DNA of 64,000 bases, from assembly GCA_003946805.1 (NCBI GenBank), contig RPSH01000012.1, forward strand, positions 1 through 64,000, read 5' to 3'. Made by a program: the position numbers and the translations under genes. Numbering within the stretch: position 1 is the stretch's first letter; each line of letters opens with the position of its first letter. The DNA comes from Bacillus sp. 2B10 (GTDB lineage: Bacteria; Pseudomonadota; Alphaproteobacteria; Sphingomonadales; Sphingomonadaceae). The notes under the pieces were generated by a model. The model was given only the letters and a program-made list of their open reading frames with translations, ran no database searches and was not told the DNA's origin. Positions 24,938-34,529 of this stretch are shown one piece after another.

Positions 24938-27919
24938 GTGCAATCGACATCGATCAGTCATTTGGCAGGGGCGGCGAACAGCAAGCTGGCTGCCTTTCTG
25001 CGTCGGCGCGAGGAAGAGGAAAGTCGCTTGAACAATGCGGCCCGTCGTGGTCGTGATATCAATAACGAGACGGGGCGGCCACATCGCCAGAGCCGCTTCA
25101 CAACGCCGCCCAGTTTCAGCCGCCCGACGCCATTGATCCAGCGGTCGACTCCCACCGGCGCGAGGCCGTTTCACTTCGAGATGAAGACCGTGGGTCGTAA
25201 CCCGAGCGCCGTTGCTGCCCAGACGAGTTGCGGCGCGTTTTCCGGTCGCGGACCCGGGTTCGAGCACGCGGTCTATGTCGAGCGTGACGGTGCTGCCGAG
25301 GCTGTCGTGTCGCAGGACCGGGAGGCTTATCTGAGTCGTGAGGATGCGGTCGAACAGCACGGCTCCATCACGCTCCTGACCCGTGACGAAGCGCAGGCGC
25401 TGCTCGGTGTTCCCGAGCTCGATGGCATGGGCGCTGCGCCGCTGGTCGGCGGCGATTTGGCGGTGTTGTCCAACATCTCCGACGATATCATCGAACGCCA
25501 GACTTACTGGTCGCTGGTCAATGATCATGAGCGCAAGACGCATAGTGCGACACTGCTCGCGGACCCATCCAGATGCCCTGAGTGGTGGGATAGGCTGGTG
25601 ACCGACACGGTGCTCGATCGTGACCTGCATCGCCATCTTCTTACGGAGCGAGATCGCTACGTCCGGCACATTGCCGACCGCCCCGACAAGACATTCAGAC
25701 CCTTGTCATTCAAGGTGCCGGTGCATCAGCGCGAGAACTTCATGCGTGCGCTGGAGACGGTCGGCGCGTGGGACGAGCGCCAGCCTCCTGTGTCCGCCAA
25801 GGTGCGGCACGGCCGCGTCCAGACCCGCATGATTGCCGAGTTGCCGCACGAGGCGACGCCCGCCGAACGGCTCGAGATCGTACGCGATTTCTGCGCAGGT
25901 CTCGAACGGGTCGAAAGGAATAAGCAAGGGCAGTGGGTCGGCTGGATGTATACTGCCGTCATCCACGCCCCCGACGAGAACAATGATCGCCGCAACTACC
26001 ATTTGCATGTGATCGCCCACGATCGGCCGGCGCGCTTCCTGCCGGAACATTGCCAATGGGATTTTGCGGTTGCGGAAACCCATCAACACCGCGGTGAAGT
26101 GCGCACGCGCTACCCGCATCGGCAGCGCAAACTGGTTGCGGTATCGCAATCGAAGCGGGCGAAAGATCAGCAGGGACGACAGATGTTCGACCGTGATGAT
26201 GTCGGCAGGGGATACACGAAACATCTGCGCGAAGCATTCGCGGCGTCGGTTAACAAGGTCCTTGAGCGCAAGAACACGACCACGCGTTTCCACCCGGGGA
26301 CGTTGGCCGAATGCGGCATGGTGCGCACGCAAACCGAACATCTAGGGCACGATCACAAGCCCGAGCAGATCGGCATCGCGACCGCGGTCGGGGATCGCAA
26401 TGCCATCGCCATCTGGGACGACGAGGAACAGCAGGTTCGACGTCGTCATGAGCACCGCATGGCGGAGCTTGACGCTTTGCTGGATCGGGCGGGGCAGGCG
26501 GGGCGGCATGCCCCGAATCGTGACACACTGGACGCAGTGCTGAGCCTTCGCAGCAGGATTTCGGTCGAGGCTGCGAATCTATCGGAACAGCGTCTCGAGA
26601 TCGATCTTGTCGCGTTTGCCCTGCGCAAGGGTCGCTCGCGAGCCGAGTTCGTACGCGATCATTGTCGCGATATGTTGGAGGCCGGGCCTGACGTGGCCAA
26701 GCGGGCCCGAAAGGACGTGACGGCTTATGCTCGCCGCAAGGCGGATGCAGAGGCATATCTGGCCGACTTCGCTCAGGTTGGCGCGATCGAACGCCGCCAA
26801 CTCGAACTTGCCGCGAACGGGCTTGCCGAAAAGGAGAAGCGGCTCGAGCATCAGATCCGGCAACTCTCCATGTTGTTGAATACGCTATCGCAGGCGCCGC
26901 TGCCGCAGGACAGGGCAGCGGACACGATAGCGGCGACTGGAGGCGCGCACGGTAAAAGCCCGTTGCCACCGACGATCGCCGCTGGGTCGACGGAATTCGC
27001 AGAGACTCCGCTCCCGTCGATATCCGACCCGCTCGCCGTGAACGCCGATGCCGCCCTCCCGCATATGTTAGGCGCGTCGCGCGGCCGGTCTATCGGGGCG
27101 GATGCGACTGAGCCGCCGTTAGACCCGGCTGGCTCAGCCGGGATTGTGATTGGCCATGATCCGAAAGCTGATAGGCAGAGCGCCACGTCGTCGAACGAGA
27201 CCGTGCGGCCTCTTGTCACTCCAACTCTGACCAAGGTTTCGGGTAGGCCGGGGCGGATTTCTCCTGGGAGGTTGGCGGCCAGGCAATTGCTCGATACCCT
27301 GCTGACAAAGATCAGCGAGGACCGGTTGCCGGTCAGCAGGATGCCCAGCGATGCAGATATCGCTTACAGATCACCGGTTCTCGATGCCGCCCTAAGCGAC
27401 CCGGCGCTCGGGGTGGAAGGGCAGGCGCGTGCCCAGGCGCGGCTGATGGCGATTTATCGGTTTCAGCAAGCTGAGATCAAGCGGCTTGCGACGTGGGTCG
27501 GCAAGGCAGTTTTCGCGAATCTGGTCGAGTTCGAGACAGCCTTGCTGGCCGCGCCGAAATCCGTGCGGACATTGCATAAGCATTGGGGATCGTCTGACGA
27601 GGTCAGGAACGCCGTCAGCGCCGGGATCAAGCGTGGGAACCCGGTAGCCTCCGCGATCGACGTTGCCCCGTCCGGGATTGACGTGTCACCCATTGCGTCG
27701 ACGAAGCAACGATCTGCGGAGGAGGGTGACTTGATCGATGCGGGTCTTTCCTACGTGCCCCTTGACCAAAACCGGATGGAGGGCGAGCCATCGAAAATGG
27801 TCAGGAGGGTCGATCCCGATCGATCCCCACCCATGCTGTCAAAAGGACCGCTCGACGATGCAGAAGCGGAGATGATCCTGCGGAGATTGCATCAGCAAGC
27901 CGGACAGAAATCGCGCTAA
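24938..27919 (+). CDS. MobA/MobL-like (MOBQ) relaxase
   Basis: GTG 24938 is chosen because GGGAAGGG lies 8 nt upstream; the frame is open to 24821 but without such a site. The product is 993 aa. The N-terminal part carries a basic, Ser/Pro-rich stretch and then the MobA/MobL core. H343 and the HLHV motif (H355, H357) of the metal-binding three-His signature are present in IHAPDENNDRRNYHLH. The usual N-terminal Tyr block (SAVAAAAYR) appears as SAVAAQTSCGAFS, so the nicking Tyr is not where expected. Residues 500-700 are helical, coiled-coil-like; the C-terminal 280 are low complexity. The protein would nick oriT and pilot the strand in conjugative mobilization. Confidence 0.7.
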   Translation: MQSTSISHLAGAANSKLAAFLRRREEEESRLNNAARRGRDINNETGRPHRQSRFTTPPSFSRPTPLIQRSTPTGARPFHFEMKTVGRNPSAVAAQTSCGAFSGRGPGFEHAVYVERDGAAEAVVSQDREAYLSREDAVEQHGSITLLTRDEAQALLGVPELDGMGAAPLVGGDLAVLSNISDDIIERQTYWSLVNDHERKTHSATLLADPSRCPEWWDRLVTDTVLDRDLHRHLLTERDRYVRHIADRPDKTFRPLSFKVPVHQRENFMRALETVGAWDERQPPVSAKVRHGRVQTRMIAELPHEATPAERLEIVRDFCAGLERVERNKQGQWVGWMYTAVIHAPDENNDRRNYHLHVIAHDRPARFLPEHCQWDFAVAETHQHRGEVRTRYPHRQRKLVAVSQSKRAKDQQGRQMFDRDDVGRGYTKHLREAFAASVNKVLERKNTTTRFHPGTLAECGMVRTQTEHLGHDHKPEQIGIATAVGDRNAIAIWDDEEQQVRRRHEHRMAELDALLDRAGQAGRHAPNRDTLDAVLSLRSRISVEAANLSEQRLEIDLVAFALRKGRSRAEFVRDHCRDMLEAGPDVAKRARKDVTAYARRKADAEAYLADFAQVGAIERRQLELAANGLAEKEKRLEHQIRQLSMLLNTLSQAPLPQDRAADTIAATGGAHGKSPLPPTIAAGSTEFAETPLPSISDPLAVNADAALPHMLGASRGRSIGADATEPPLDPAGSAGIVIGHDPKADRQSATSSNETVRPLVTPTLTKVSGRPGRISPGRLAARQLLDTLLTKISEDRLPVSRMPSDADIAYRSPVLDAALSDPALGVEGQARAQARLMAIYRFQQAEIKRLATWVGKAVFANLVEFETALLAAPKSVRTLHKHWGSSDEVRNAVSAGIKRGNPVASAIDVAPSGIDVSPIASTKQRSAEEGDLIDAGLSYVPLDQNRMEGEPSKMVRRVDPDRSPPMLSKGPLDDAEAEMILRRLHQQAGQKSR

Positions 27920-28015
27920 ATGGCCTCTCGGCTTAACATCTCAGAATGTCGGTCCATTTGCCGTCCTGAGCCTTTGAACGAGCGATCGAGCGTCGGGAGC
28001 GAAGCCGGGCCGGCT

Positions 28016-29893
28016 TTACCCGATCAGGCGACGGACGCGTGTCCGAGCGCATGCAACCACGGCGTCCCACGGCACGCTGCGGAATTCGAGCCGGTCGATA
28101 TCCTCCTTCAGAATTTCGATGGGCAGGCCCTGACCATATCGATCGCCGACGTGCGAGCTTGCGTGACCGGCGATCTGATCCAGGCTCTGCCTGTCGATGC
28201 GCCGACGACGGCCTTCGCGCTTCATCGTATGGCGCGTCGAGTAGAACGCCTTGTTCGCGGCGTCGATGCCGATGCGACGGAGGGCTCGGTTGATCTCGTT
28301 GGAGAGCAGCTTGTAGCGATCGCCATAGCTGTCGACCTTCAGGTCGTTGAACAGCCATTCGGCACCCAGATTGCGCTGATGCGCAACGTAATCCAGGAAG
28401 CCGCCTTCCAGCACGATCCAATGTAACGGCACGTCGCGAACCGAATGCCGCGTCTTCTGGCGACGCGGCATCGACGTCGGATCGGCCTTATCGAACTTGC
28501 CGGGCCGGTCACGGCGGAAGCGCATGACCCACGCATCTTCTTCCTGCACGATCTCGTTCGGCTTGAGTTTGCAATGCTCACCCGGGCGTGAGCCATGGAA
28601 TGGAGCCAGAAACAGAATCCAGAACATCGTGTCGCTACATGCATCCGGGTCGGTCATCAGCGGTGACGTATATATGCGTCGCATATCCTCATCGGAAAAA
28701 TGGTCGCGCTCGTCGCCCTGCCATTTGGCGCCTGCCACAGCGATGTCGGTCGCCGGATTGAATGCGATCCATTTCTTCCTTTTCGCGATGGCCAGCACAG
28801 ATCGGATGCCGGCGACCTGCTTGCCCACGGTCGGTGCCTGTAATGTGGGTAGCTTGTCCCGCTCCGCACGGGCGATCTGTTCGAGGATCGGCAGAGTGGC
28901 GACGTCCTTCTTCGCACGAGCGGGCATTTTTGCGACAGTGGCGGCGAATGTCTCCACCATCTCGGTGGTGATGAGCGTAACATCCGAGGTCCCGCAGATT
29001 TCCTCGAACCGCGCTATAGCCAGCCGAAACTCGTCGGTCGTCTTGTCGCGGCCAGTCCTGCCGCGATTAGCCACCCACGCGTCGAACGCCTCTTTTAACG
29101 TCGGTCCTGCTACGATTCGCGGCGGGACCGAGACAGCAGCAGGAGGATGATCGTCCGGCTGCGCGATGGGCGCCACGATCGGTGCCAGCGCCTCGCGGAT
29201 GCCGTCCGGCCAGTAGGAAGAGAAGTCGTGATCCGCGAGACGGGTCAGATACGCTTGGGTAATCGCGTCATAATCTCCCTTGTTCGACAGATCGATCCTG
29301 GGAACGAGATATGGCAGGTAGCCGATGACGAAGCGCAGTGGTTCATAGACGCCGCGGACCAGCAGGGCGCGTGCGAGTTCCTGATACACCAGACCATCGG
29401 TCGAAAGGTCCTTGCCCTCGAATACTTCCGCGCGGACGCGGAACATCTGGCGTGCATGCTCCGTATCAATGGCGGGGATCGGCACCGGCTCATCATCGCT
29501 ATAGCCGGTATAGGACTCGGCAAGATGCTGGAGTTCGACTGCGCGCGCATGTTCGTTGCTCCAGGACGAGCGGACGATCGTCGCCACCCTCGTCAATTCG
29601 GCAGCGATCGCCCTGTCCATCGAACCGAAGAAGCGCGCCAGACGCGTCAGCGCCTCGTCGACCAGGCTGGCGGCGCTATGGCGCCTGCGATCGGCTTTCA
29701 GCGCGCGCAGGCGGATGATCTCTCCCTTGTAGTGAGCAGCGTATGAAGAACGGCGCGCCTCGGCCAGCGTCAGGTCGGCGGTATCAAGGCTGCGCTGCCA
29801 CGACGTGACGCCAGCCAGATCGCGGATGTCCTTCGGAACATCCATGCGGAAATAGCTGTTACTCGACGCCTTCCGACGATGGGAGTGAGTCAT
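28016..29893 (-). CDS. Tyrosine recombinase (integrase) of the island
   Basis: ATG 29893 is preceded by GAGGCG; the frame is open 7 codons further upstream. The product is 625 aa, long for the family because of a helical N-terminal half. The catalytic domain occupies the last 220 residues: Arg in FHGSRPGEH, the TRHTMKREGR motif (HxxK in place of the usual HxxR), then AGHASSHVGDRY with His and the nucleophilic Tyr near the C-terminus. Its gene ends 1.9 kb from and points away from the tRNA-Glu, whose 3' end is the probable attachment site. It would catalyse integration and excision of the element. Confidence 0.85.
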   Translation of the reverse strand: MTHSHRRKASSNSYFRMDVPKDIRDLAGVTSWQRSLDTADLTLAEARRSSYAAHYKGEIIRLRALKADRRRHSAASLVDEALTRLARFFGSMDRAIAAELTRVATIVRSSWSNEHARAVELQHLAESYTGYSDDEPVPIPAIDTEHARQMFRVRAEVFEGKDLSTDGLVYQELARALLVRGVYEPLRFVIGYLPYLVPRIDLSNKGDYDAITQAYLTRLADHDFSSYWPDGIREALAPIVAPIAQPDDHPPAAVSVPPRIVAGPTLKEAFDAWVANRGRTGRDKTTDEFRLAIARFEEICGTSDVTLITTEMVETFAATVAKMPARAKKDVATLPILEQIARAERDKLPTLQAPTVGKQVAGIRSVLAIAKRKKWIAFNPATDIAVAGAKWQGDERDHFSDEDMRRIYTSPLMTDPDACSDTMFWILFLAPFHGSRPGEHCKLKPNEIVQEEDAWVMRFRRDRPGKFDKADPTSMPRRQKTRHSVRDVPLHWIVLEGGFLDYVAHQRNLGAEWLFNDLKVDSYGDRYKLLSNEINRALRRIGIDAANKAFYSTRHTMKREGRRRRIDRQSLDQIAGHASSHVGDRYGQGLPIEILKEDIDRLEFRSVPWDAVVACARTRVRRLIG

Positions 29894-29971
29894 GCGACGC
29901 CTCATTCGTAGCACCTTTTCGTAGCATAAGGTGCCTACCGAAGCGTTGATTTTGCTGCTTATCCGCCGAAA

Positions 29972-29988
29972 TCCGCCACTTAGGCGGA
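29972..29988 (-). terminator. Hairpin downstream of tRNA-Glu
   Basis: TCCGCC/GGCGGA 6-bp stem with a 5-nt loop, read on the minus strand just after the tRNA 3' CCA and followed by TTTCGG. A weak intrinsic terminator is plausible. If the att core lies here, the hairpin belongs to the island side. Confidence 0.4.
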
Positions 29989-29991
29989 GGC

Positions 29992-30066
29992 TGGTGACCC
30001 CTACGGGAATCGAACCCGTGCTTCAGCCGTGAAAGGGCCGCGTCCTAACCGCTAGACGAAGGGGCC
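29992..30066 (-). tRNA. tRNA-Glu (anticodon TTC)
   Basis: Cloverleaf read on the minus strand. GGCCCCT pairs with AGGGGTC in the acceptor (one GU), with discriminator A and an encoded CCA. The D arm contains TCTAGCGGTTAGGA, the anticodon loop CTTTCAC gives TTC, and the T arm is GGGTTCGATTCCC. It marks the junction between core chromosome and island; its 3' half is the likely integration site. Confidence 0.95.
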
Positions 30067-30132
30067 GTCATGGCGTGGAGGGCCGGTTAGGCGAGCTTGC
30101 CCGATCGGTCAACACCCTTTTGCAGAAATGCG

Positions 30133-31896
30133 TCAATCGGCCCAGGCGAGATCGTCGATATGCAGTTCGGCGGCGGGGCGGCTGCCCCAGTCGTCGAGCT
30201 TCGCACGACCCGCCAGCCACAGGCGGCGGTGCGGCGGTGCGCCCAGCAGCGCGCGGCCCAGATCGGTTTCGGCCTGGCGGAACGCCACGCCCTTGAACCC
30301 GCGCCCGTCGTCGCCGGTCACGATCGCGCGGACATGGCCGTTGCCGACGATATCGGCCTTCACGATCCGCACCGGCCCGGCCGCCACCCGCGGCGCGGGC
30401 CAGCCCATGCCGTACGGGCCGCCGGCCTCCAGCGCCTCGATCAGCATCGGGCTGACCCCGCCCGGCGCCAGCACCGCATCGACCAGCAGCGCGCGGTCCT
30501 CGCGCGCGCGTTCGACCGCCCCGGCCATCCGTTCGTGCAGGAAGTCGGCGAGGGCGGGGATCGCGTCCTCCGCCACGGTGACGCCCGCCGCCGCGGCATG
30601 GCCGCCGCCCGCGCTGACCAGCCCGAGTTCCCTTGCGGCGAGAATCGCGGCGCCCATGTCGACGCCGGGGATCGAACGGCCCGATCCCTTTCCGACGCCA
30701 TGGTCGTCGACGGCAACGACGAGCACCGGCCGGCCGAGCTTTTCCTTCAGCCGCCCGGCGACGATGCCGATGACGCCGGGGTGCCAGCCGCGCCCCGACA
30801 CGACGACGCAGCCGCGCGCGTCCTGCGCCCGTGCCGACAGGTCGGCCGATGCCTGCACATCGCCCTCGATCATGCGGCGTTCCTCGTTCAGCCGGTCGAG
30901 TTCGGCCGCCAGCGCCCGGGCTTCCTCCGGGTCCTGCGTCGTCAGCAGCCGGACGCCGAGATCCGATTTGCCCACCCGCCCGCCGGCATTGATCCGCGGC
31001 CCCAGCGCAAAGCCCAGATCGGTGGCGGTAGGCGCGCGGGTCAGCCGCGAAGCCTCGATCAGCGCGGCGATGCCGATGTTGCGCCGTCCGGCCATGACCT
31101 TCAGCCCCTGCGCGACGAACGCCCGGTTCAGCCCGCGCAGTTGCGCGACATCGGCAACGGTGCCGAGCGCGACGAGGTCGAGCAGGTCGAGCAGCCGGGG
31201 CTCGGCCCGCCCGGCGAAGAAGCCGCGCGCGCGCAGCGTCCGCACCAGCGCGGCGGCCAGCAGGAACGCGACCCCGACCGCCGCCAGATGGCCGTGCGCC
31301 GCGCCATCGCCTTCGTCCAATCGGTTGGGGTTCACGATCGCCAGCGCAGGGGGCAGCGCCGTGGTGCACTGGTGATGGTCCACGACCAGCACGTCGACCC
31401 CGGCATCGCGCGTCGCTGCCAGTGCCTCGAACGCCTGCGCGCCGCAATCGACTGTGACGATCAGCGTCGCGCCCTCCTGCGCCAGCCGCAACATCGCCGG
31501 GGCGTTGGGGCCGTACCCCTCGCGCTGCCGATCGGGGATATAGGGGCGGGCGGCGAGGCCGAGGTCGCGCAGCAACCGCACCAGCAGCGCCGACGACGTC
31601 GCGCCGTCGACGTCATAGTCGCCGAAGATCGCGACCGCCTCTCCGGCGATCACCGCGTCGGCGAGGCGTTCGGCGGCGCGGTCCATGTCGCGGAAGATCG
31701 AGGGATCGGGCATGAATTCGCGGATGCTGGGCGCCTTGTGCGCGACCAGCCCCTCGCGCGGACAACCGCGCGCCAGCAGGATACGGGTGACCAGATCGTC
31801 GGCGACGAACCCTTCGTCGCACACATCGCCCTCCAGCCCGCGCCAGCGCCATGGCTGCCCCAGGATCGAGCGATGCACATTGAGTACGGAACGCAT
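30133..31896 (-). CDS. recJ: Single-stranded-DNA exonuclease RecJ
   Basis: The product is 587 aa from ATG 31896; the upstream extension of the frame looks non-coding. The DHH-family motifs are in order: FGDYDVDGATSSALL (motif I), VVDHH (the DHH motif), LDLVALGTVADV, and in the DHHA1 half GWHPGVIGIVAGRL and SAGGGHAAAAG. Length and order match alphaproteobacterial RecJ, a 5'-3' ssDNA exonuclease used in recombination and mismatch repair. It is the first core gene right of the tRNA. Confidence 0.95.
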   Translation of the reverse strand: MRSVLNVHRSILGQPWRWRGLEGDVCDEGFVADDLVTRILLARGCPREGLVAHKAPSIREFMPDPSIFRDMDRAAERLADAVIAGEAVAIFGDYDVDGATSSALLVRLLRDLGLAARPYIPDRQREGYGPNAPAMLRLAQEGATLIVTVDCGAQAFEALAATRDAGVDVLVVDHHQCTTALPPALAIVNPNRLDEGDGAAHGHLAAVGVAFLLAAALVRTLRARGFFAGRAEPRLLDLLDLVALGTVADVAQLRGLNRAFVAQGLKVMAGRRNIGIAALIEASRLTRAPTATDLGFALGPRINAGGRVGKSDLGVRLLTTQDPEEARALAAELDRLNEERRMIEGDVQASADLSARAQDARGCVVVSGRGWHPGVIGIVAGRLKEKLGRPVLVVAVDDHGVGKGSGRSIPGVDMGAAILAARELGLVSAGGGHAAAAGVTVAEDAIPALADFLHERMAGAVERAREDRALLVDAVLAPGGVSPMLIEALEAGGPYGMGWPAPRVAAGPVRIVKADIVGNGHVRAIVTGDDGRGFKGVAFRQAETDLGRALLGAPPHRRLWLAGRAKLDDWGSRPAAELHIDDLAWAD

Positions 31897-31945
31897 GTCC
31901 GCCCTGTTAGGCGCGCGGTCGGCACGGGTCCAGCGGCTTGGCAGC

Positions 31946-32806
31946 CTACCGGCTTGCCTTCTCGAGGCTGGCGGCGATCTCGCGGACCTGCTGGCGGGCA
32001 TATTGCGGCGCCGAGCGGGCATAGAGCGCGTGGAGATAGGCGAGGTCGGTGGCGGTCATCGACGGCGGCGGGGCACCGTCCGGTTCGAACAGCGACAGGA
32101 TCGTGCCGACCTTGCCCGCGCCGCTTACCGGTTTCGTGCGGGCAAAGGTGCGCATCGCGACATAGTCGGCGATCTGCGTCGTGGTCTTGCCGGGCAGCGC
32201 GGGCCATTCGAGCACCACCACCGAAAACTGGATCGCCTGTTGCGTCGGCGGGGCGAGATAGGAGGCGCGGCGTACCTCCAGATTGGCCCATAGCGCGCCG
32301 ACCGGCGTCAGGCCGGGTATGCCGTCCTCGTTCTGCAATTCGACCAGCGACCATGCGCGCGCCGGCGCCTGCATCGTGCGCAGCCGGCCGAGCAGGGTGC
32401 CGGGAAGGCCGTAGACCAGCGGGCTCTGCGTCTTTTCCAGTGCGCGGACGAGGCCCGCGCCATCGTCGACGCCGATGATGGCGATGTTGCCGCGACAGTC
32501 CGCCTTGCCGACCGGCAGCCTGATCGCCGCGGCGACCGCCCGGATGCGCGCCTCGATCTCGGCGGCGATCGCCGGCGGGAAGCCGATCGCGCGGGGGCAG
32601 GCCGTCACCCCCAGCCGGGCGAGCTGCCGGTCGATCGGCACCGATATGCTGTTGGTGAAGGTGCGGGCCTCGTCCCGGGTCAGGGCGACGCGGCCGGTGA
32701 CGACGATCTCCGAAGTTGGCGGCGCGGCGGGCGGCGGCGTCTGCGCGTTCGCGGTGCCGCACAGCAGCGCCGCACCAAGCCCCGTCATCCGAACCGCATG
32801 CCGCAT
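31946..32806 (-). CDS. Exported protein of unknown function
   Basis: The product is 286 aa from ATG 32806, with GGGGAAAG upstream. A Sec signal peptide (MRHAVRMTGLGAALLCGTANA) is followed by a Pro-rich start and SEIVVTGR, a sequence typical of mature sphingomonad exported proteins. The mature part is mixed alpha/beta with two Cys (near TACPRAI and ADCRGN) that could pair. No family is recognised. It ends 49 bp before recJ on the same strand and may share its transcript. Confidence 0.65.
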   Translation of the reverse strand: MRHAVRMTGLGAALLCGTANAQTPPPAAPPTSEIVVTGRVALTRDEARTFTNSISVPIDRQLARLGVTACPRAIGFPPAIAAEIEARIRAVAAAIRLPVGKADCRGNIAIIGVDDGAGLVRALEKTQSPLVYGLPGTLLGRLRTMQAPARAWSLVELQNEDGIPGLTPVGALWANLEVRRASYLAPPTQQAIQFSVVVLEWPALPGKTTTQIADYVAMRTFARTKPVSGAGKVGTILSLFEPDGAPPPSMTATDLAYLHALYARSAPQYARQQVREIAASLEKASR

Positions 32807-32925
32807 ATGCTTTCCCCGTTCCCGTCCGATCCCGGCAACTAACCATGAACGTCGGGCATATGCAAAGCCCGGTGGCGCCAACCCGCACTGGAAATTTGTC
32901 TTCCGAACGCGCAAAGACCGTGCCC

Positions 32926-34134
32926 ATGAAGCGCAAGACCGGACAAGACCGCAGCATTACCGCCCATTGGCGTCCCGCAACGCAGGCCGTGCGCGGGGGC
33001 ACCGCGCGCAGCGAATATGGCGAGACGTCGGAGGCGCTGTTCCTCACCTCGGGCTATGCCTATGACTGCGCGGGCGACGCCGCGGCGCGGTTTGCGGGCG
33101 ATCAGGTCGGCATGACCTATTCGCGGTTGCAGAACCCGACGGTCGAGATGCTGGAGGAACGCATCGCCCTGCTCGAAGGGGCGGAGGCGTGTCGCACCAT
33201 GGCGACCGGCATGGCGGCGATGACCGCGTCGCTCTTGTGTCAGCTGTCGGCGGGGGACCATCTGGTCGGCGGGCGTGCGGCGTTCGGCTCGTGCCGCTGG
33301 CTGACCGACTCCCTGCTGCCCAGGTTCGGGATCGGGACCGACGTCGTCGACGCGCGCGATACGCAGGCGTTCATCGACGCCAGCCGCCCGAACACGAAGG
33401 TCTGGTTCTTCGAGACGCCGGCCAACCCGACGATGGACATCGCCGATCTGACCGCGATCTGCGCGGCGGCGCGCGAGCGCGGCATCGTGACGGTGGTCGA
33501 CAACGCCTTTGCCAGCCCCGCGCTGCAACGCCCGATGGACTTCGGGGCCGACGTCGTCGCCTATAGCGCGACCAAGCTGATGGAAGGGCAGGGCCGCGTT
33601 CTTGCCGGGGCGGTCTGCGGGACGAAGGCGTTCGTCGACGACGTGCTGCTGCCCTTCACCCGCAACACCGGGCCGACGCTCAGCGCGTTCAACGCATGGG
33701 TGGTGCTGAAAGGGCTGGAGACGCTCGACCTGCGCGTCATCCGCCAGTCGGAGAACGCGCTGAAGGTCGCAGGCTTCCTCGAAGGTCGCGTCCCGCGGAT
33801 CAACGCGCCGGGCCTGCCCAGCCATCCGCAGCACGCGCTGGCGATGCGGCAGATGAGGATGGCCGGGCCGATCTTCTCGTTCGAGCTGGATGGTGGGCGC
33901 GCCCAGGCGCACGGGCTGCTCGACGCGCTGCAACTGATCGATATCTCGAACAATATCGGCGATTCGCGCTCGCTGATGACGCATCCCGCCTCGACCACCC
34001 ATTCGGGCGTGGCCGAGGACAAGCGGATCGAGATGGGCATTTCCGAAGGGATGATCCGCATCAACGTCGGCCTCGAAGACCCCGAAGACCTGATCGCCGA
34101 CCTCGATCAGGCATTGCGCGCGGTCGCCCTATGA
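32926..34134 (+). CDS. metZ: O-succinylhomoserine sulfhydrylase MetZ
   Basis: The product is 402 aa from ATG 32926. It has the Cys/Met-metabolism PLP-enzyme fold: the TYSRLQNPT motif, the FFETPANPT motif, and the PLP-binding SATKLMEGQGRVLAG with K217. It converts O-succinylhomoserine and sulfide to homocysteine in methionine synthesis. The sequence order and the missing insertions favour MetZ over cystathionine gamma-synthase, but that boundary rests on family resemblance. It overlaps apaG by four bases. Confidence 0.85.
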   Translation: MKRKTGQDRSITAHWRPATQAVRGGTARSEYGETSEALFLTSGYAYDCAGDAAARFAGDQVGMTYSRLQNPTVEMLEERIALLEGAEACRTMATGMAAMTASLLCQLSAGDHLVGGRAAFGSCRWLTDSLLPRFGIGTDVVDARDTQAFIDASRPNTKVWFFETPANPTMDIADLTAICAAARERGIVTVVDNAFASPALQRPMDFGADVVAYSATKLMEGQGRVLAGAVCGTKAFVDDVLLPFTRNTGPTLSAFNAWVVLKGLETLDLRVIRQSENALKVAGFLEGRVPRINAPGLPSHPQHALAMRQMRMAGPIFSFELDGGRAQAHGLLDALQLIDISNNIGDSRSLMTHPASTTHSGVAEDKRIEMGISEGMIRINVGLEDPEDLIADLDQALRAVAL

Positions 34135-34529
34135 AGGCGCTGTTCCCGCACGAGGCGACGACCGATGGCATCGTGGTGCGGGTGTCGGCGACCTATCTGC
34201 CCGAACAGTCGCAGCCGCAGCAGGGACGCTGGTTCTGGGCCTATCATATCCGTATCGAGAACGGATCGGACCGGACGGTGCAGCTGCTCACCCGCCACTG
34301 GATCATCACCGACGGGCGCGGCGAACGGCACAGCGTGGAGGGCGAAGGCGTGATCGGCGAACTGCCCGTGATCGAACCGGACGGCAGCTTCGACTATGTC
34401 TCGGGCTGTCCGCTCTCGACCCCCACCGGCGCGATGCAGGGCAGCTATCACATGCTGGCCGACGACGGCGCGACCTTCGACGTCGCCATCCCCCGCTTCG
34501 CGCTGCTGGCGCCGGCGGTGGGCGCATGA
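34131..34529 (+). CDS. apaG: ApaG domain protein
   Basis: A 132-aa single-domain protein of the usual size, beginning at the ATGA overlap with metZ. It has the fibronectin-III-like ApaG pattern: VSATYLPEQS, YHIRIENGS, LLTRHWIITDG, and the C-terminal PTGAMQGSYHM. ApaG is a conserved protein linked to metal homeostasis and RNA phenotypes; its biochemical role is unclear. It ends in a four-base overlap with the LysR gene. Confidence 0.9.
   Translation: MKALFPHEATTDGIVVRVSATYLPEQSQPQQGRWFWAYHIRIENGSDRTVQLLTRHWIITDGRGERHSVEGEGVIGELPVIEPDGSFDYVSGCPLSTPTGAMQGSYHMLADDGATFDVAIPRFALLAPAVGA

Larger units (their letters stand above)
1..29994. mobile_element. Mobilizable genomic island integrated at tRNA-Glu (left end outside window)
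   Basis: Seen: a tyrosine recombinase gene sits next to the 3' end of a tRNA-Glu gene, preceded by a MobA/MobL-like relaxase and a candidate oriT. The cargo is mostly unrecognised or defence-like genes with several broken ones, while everything to the right of the tRNA is ordinary core chromosome. Known: integrases of this type recombine at tRNA 3' ends and leave a direct repeat of the tRNA tail at the far end. I found no second copy of that tail by eye, so the left boundary is probably upstream of the window, or the left part is an older, separate island. No type IV secretion or mating-pair genes are visible, so transfer would need a helper element. Confidence 0.65.

Noticed and set aside
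1..28000. Left attachment-site copy of the tRNA-Glu 3' tail
   Set aside because: I looked for the TTCGAACCCG-type tail and found no convincing second copy in the window.
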